The position numbers were made by a program, and so were the translations under genes. Under the pieces are notes generated by a model, which made no database searches, was not told where the DNA came from, and was given only the letters and a program-made list of their open reading frames with translations. Below, one piece after another: positions 6,706 through 6,761 of a stretch of 6,761 bases of DNA. Within the stretch, counting starts at the first letter, position 1; each line of letters starts with the position of its first letter. Source of the stretch: Pedobacter sp. (lineage in GTDB: Bacteria; Bacteroidota; Bacteroidia; Sphingobacteriales; Sphingobacteriaceae); the NCBI GenBank assembly GCA_030149995.1, contig JASLGV010000180.1:1-6761 (forward strand), given 5' to 3'.

Positions 6706-6733
6706 TAGGGTTTAATGTTTAAGAAAATCCCTA
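6706..6733 (-). promoter_or_regulatory. Possible hairpin just before the lipoprotein start
   Basis: In the minus-strand direction TAGGG (6733-6729) and then TTT (6727-6725) can pair with AAA (6713-6711) and CCCTA (6710-6706), with one bulged A and an 11-base loop. Only five bases separate it from the start codon, so in mRNA it would cover the ribosome landing site. The stem is short and could be chance; no promoter is recognisable in the 61 bases upstream. Confidence 0.25.
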
Positions 6734-6761
6734 CAAACAACTTTTAAGGGCTTTTGCCCCA

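Noticed and set aside
6748..6759. GGGC-TTTT-GCCC hairpin at the right edge as a terminator of an upstream gene
   Set aside because: The stem is only four base pairs, no T-run follows on either strand, and the neighbouring gene is outside the window.

Overview
The window looks like chromosomal DNA from a member of the Bacteroidota, most likely the Sphingobacteriaceae (Pedobacter-like). The evidence is the protein types: a ParE with the [14 protein letters not shown] motif, a leucyl-tRNA synthetase with the insertions usual in this phylum, an RhlE-type helicase with a Bacteroidota-style N-terminus, and a small CKKD lipoprotein. The DNA is moderately AT-rich. The main genes lack clear Shine-Dalgarno sequences, and there are matches to the Bacteroidota promoter -7 element (TAnnTTTG). 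The genus is an inference.

Layout, left to right. Bases 1-37 are an almost perfect inverted repeat that ends exactly at the window edge. It cuts the minus-strand parE gene (5-1324) in the middle of its Toprim domain. A gap of about 440 bases separates parE from the divergent plus-strand DEAD-box helicase gene (1768-3060). This gap holds a good candidate parE promoter (1475-1505), a possible 43-residue leader ORF (1336-1467, minus), and a candidate helicase promoter followed by a leader that can fold (1665-1735). The helicase starts with TTG. Helicase and leuS converge on one strong bidirectional terminator (3090-3120). leuS fills 3151-5946 on the minus strand. A 352-base gap with no convincing gene follows; it contains a clean 10-bp hairpin (6250-6277). 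Last comes a minus-strand gene for a small lipocalin-like lipoprotein (6299-6700), whose start codon is preceded by a short hairpin.

The genes do not form one operon or pathway. They are housekeeping genes for DNA topology (parE), RNA remodelling (helicase) and translation (leuS), beside one envelope lipoprotein of unknown role. I found no CRISPR array, tRNA, rRNA, insertion sequence, phage gene or defence system. The most notable observation is the fold-back at the left edge. The opposite strand of bases 1-30 reads [10 protein letters not shown], which is what parE should encode next, so the truncation is probably an assembly or amplification artefact, or else the edge of a real inverted duplication. 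The non-coding leaders are the other places that deserve attention.
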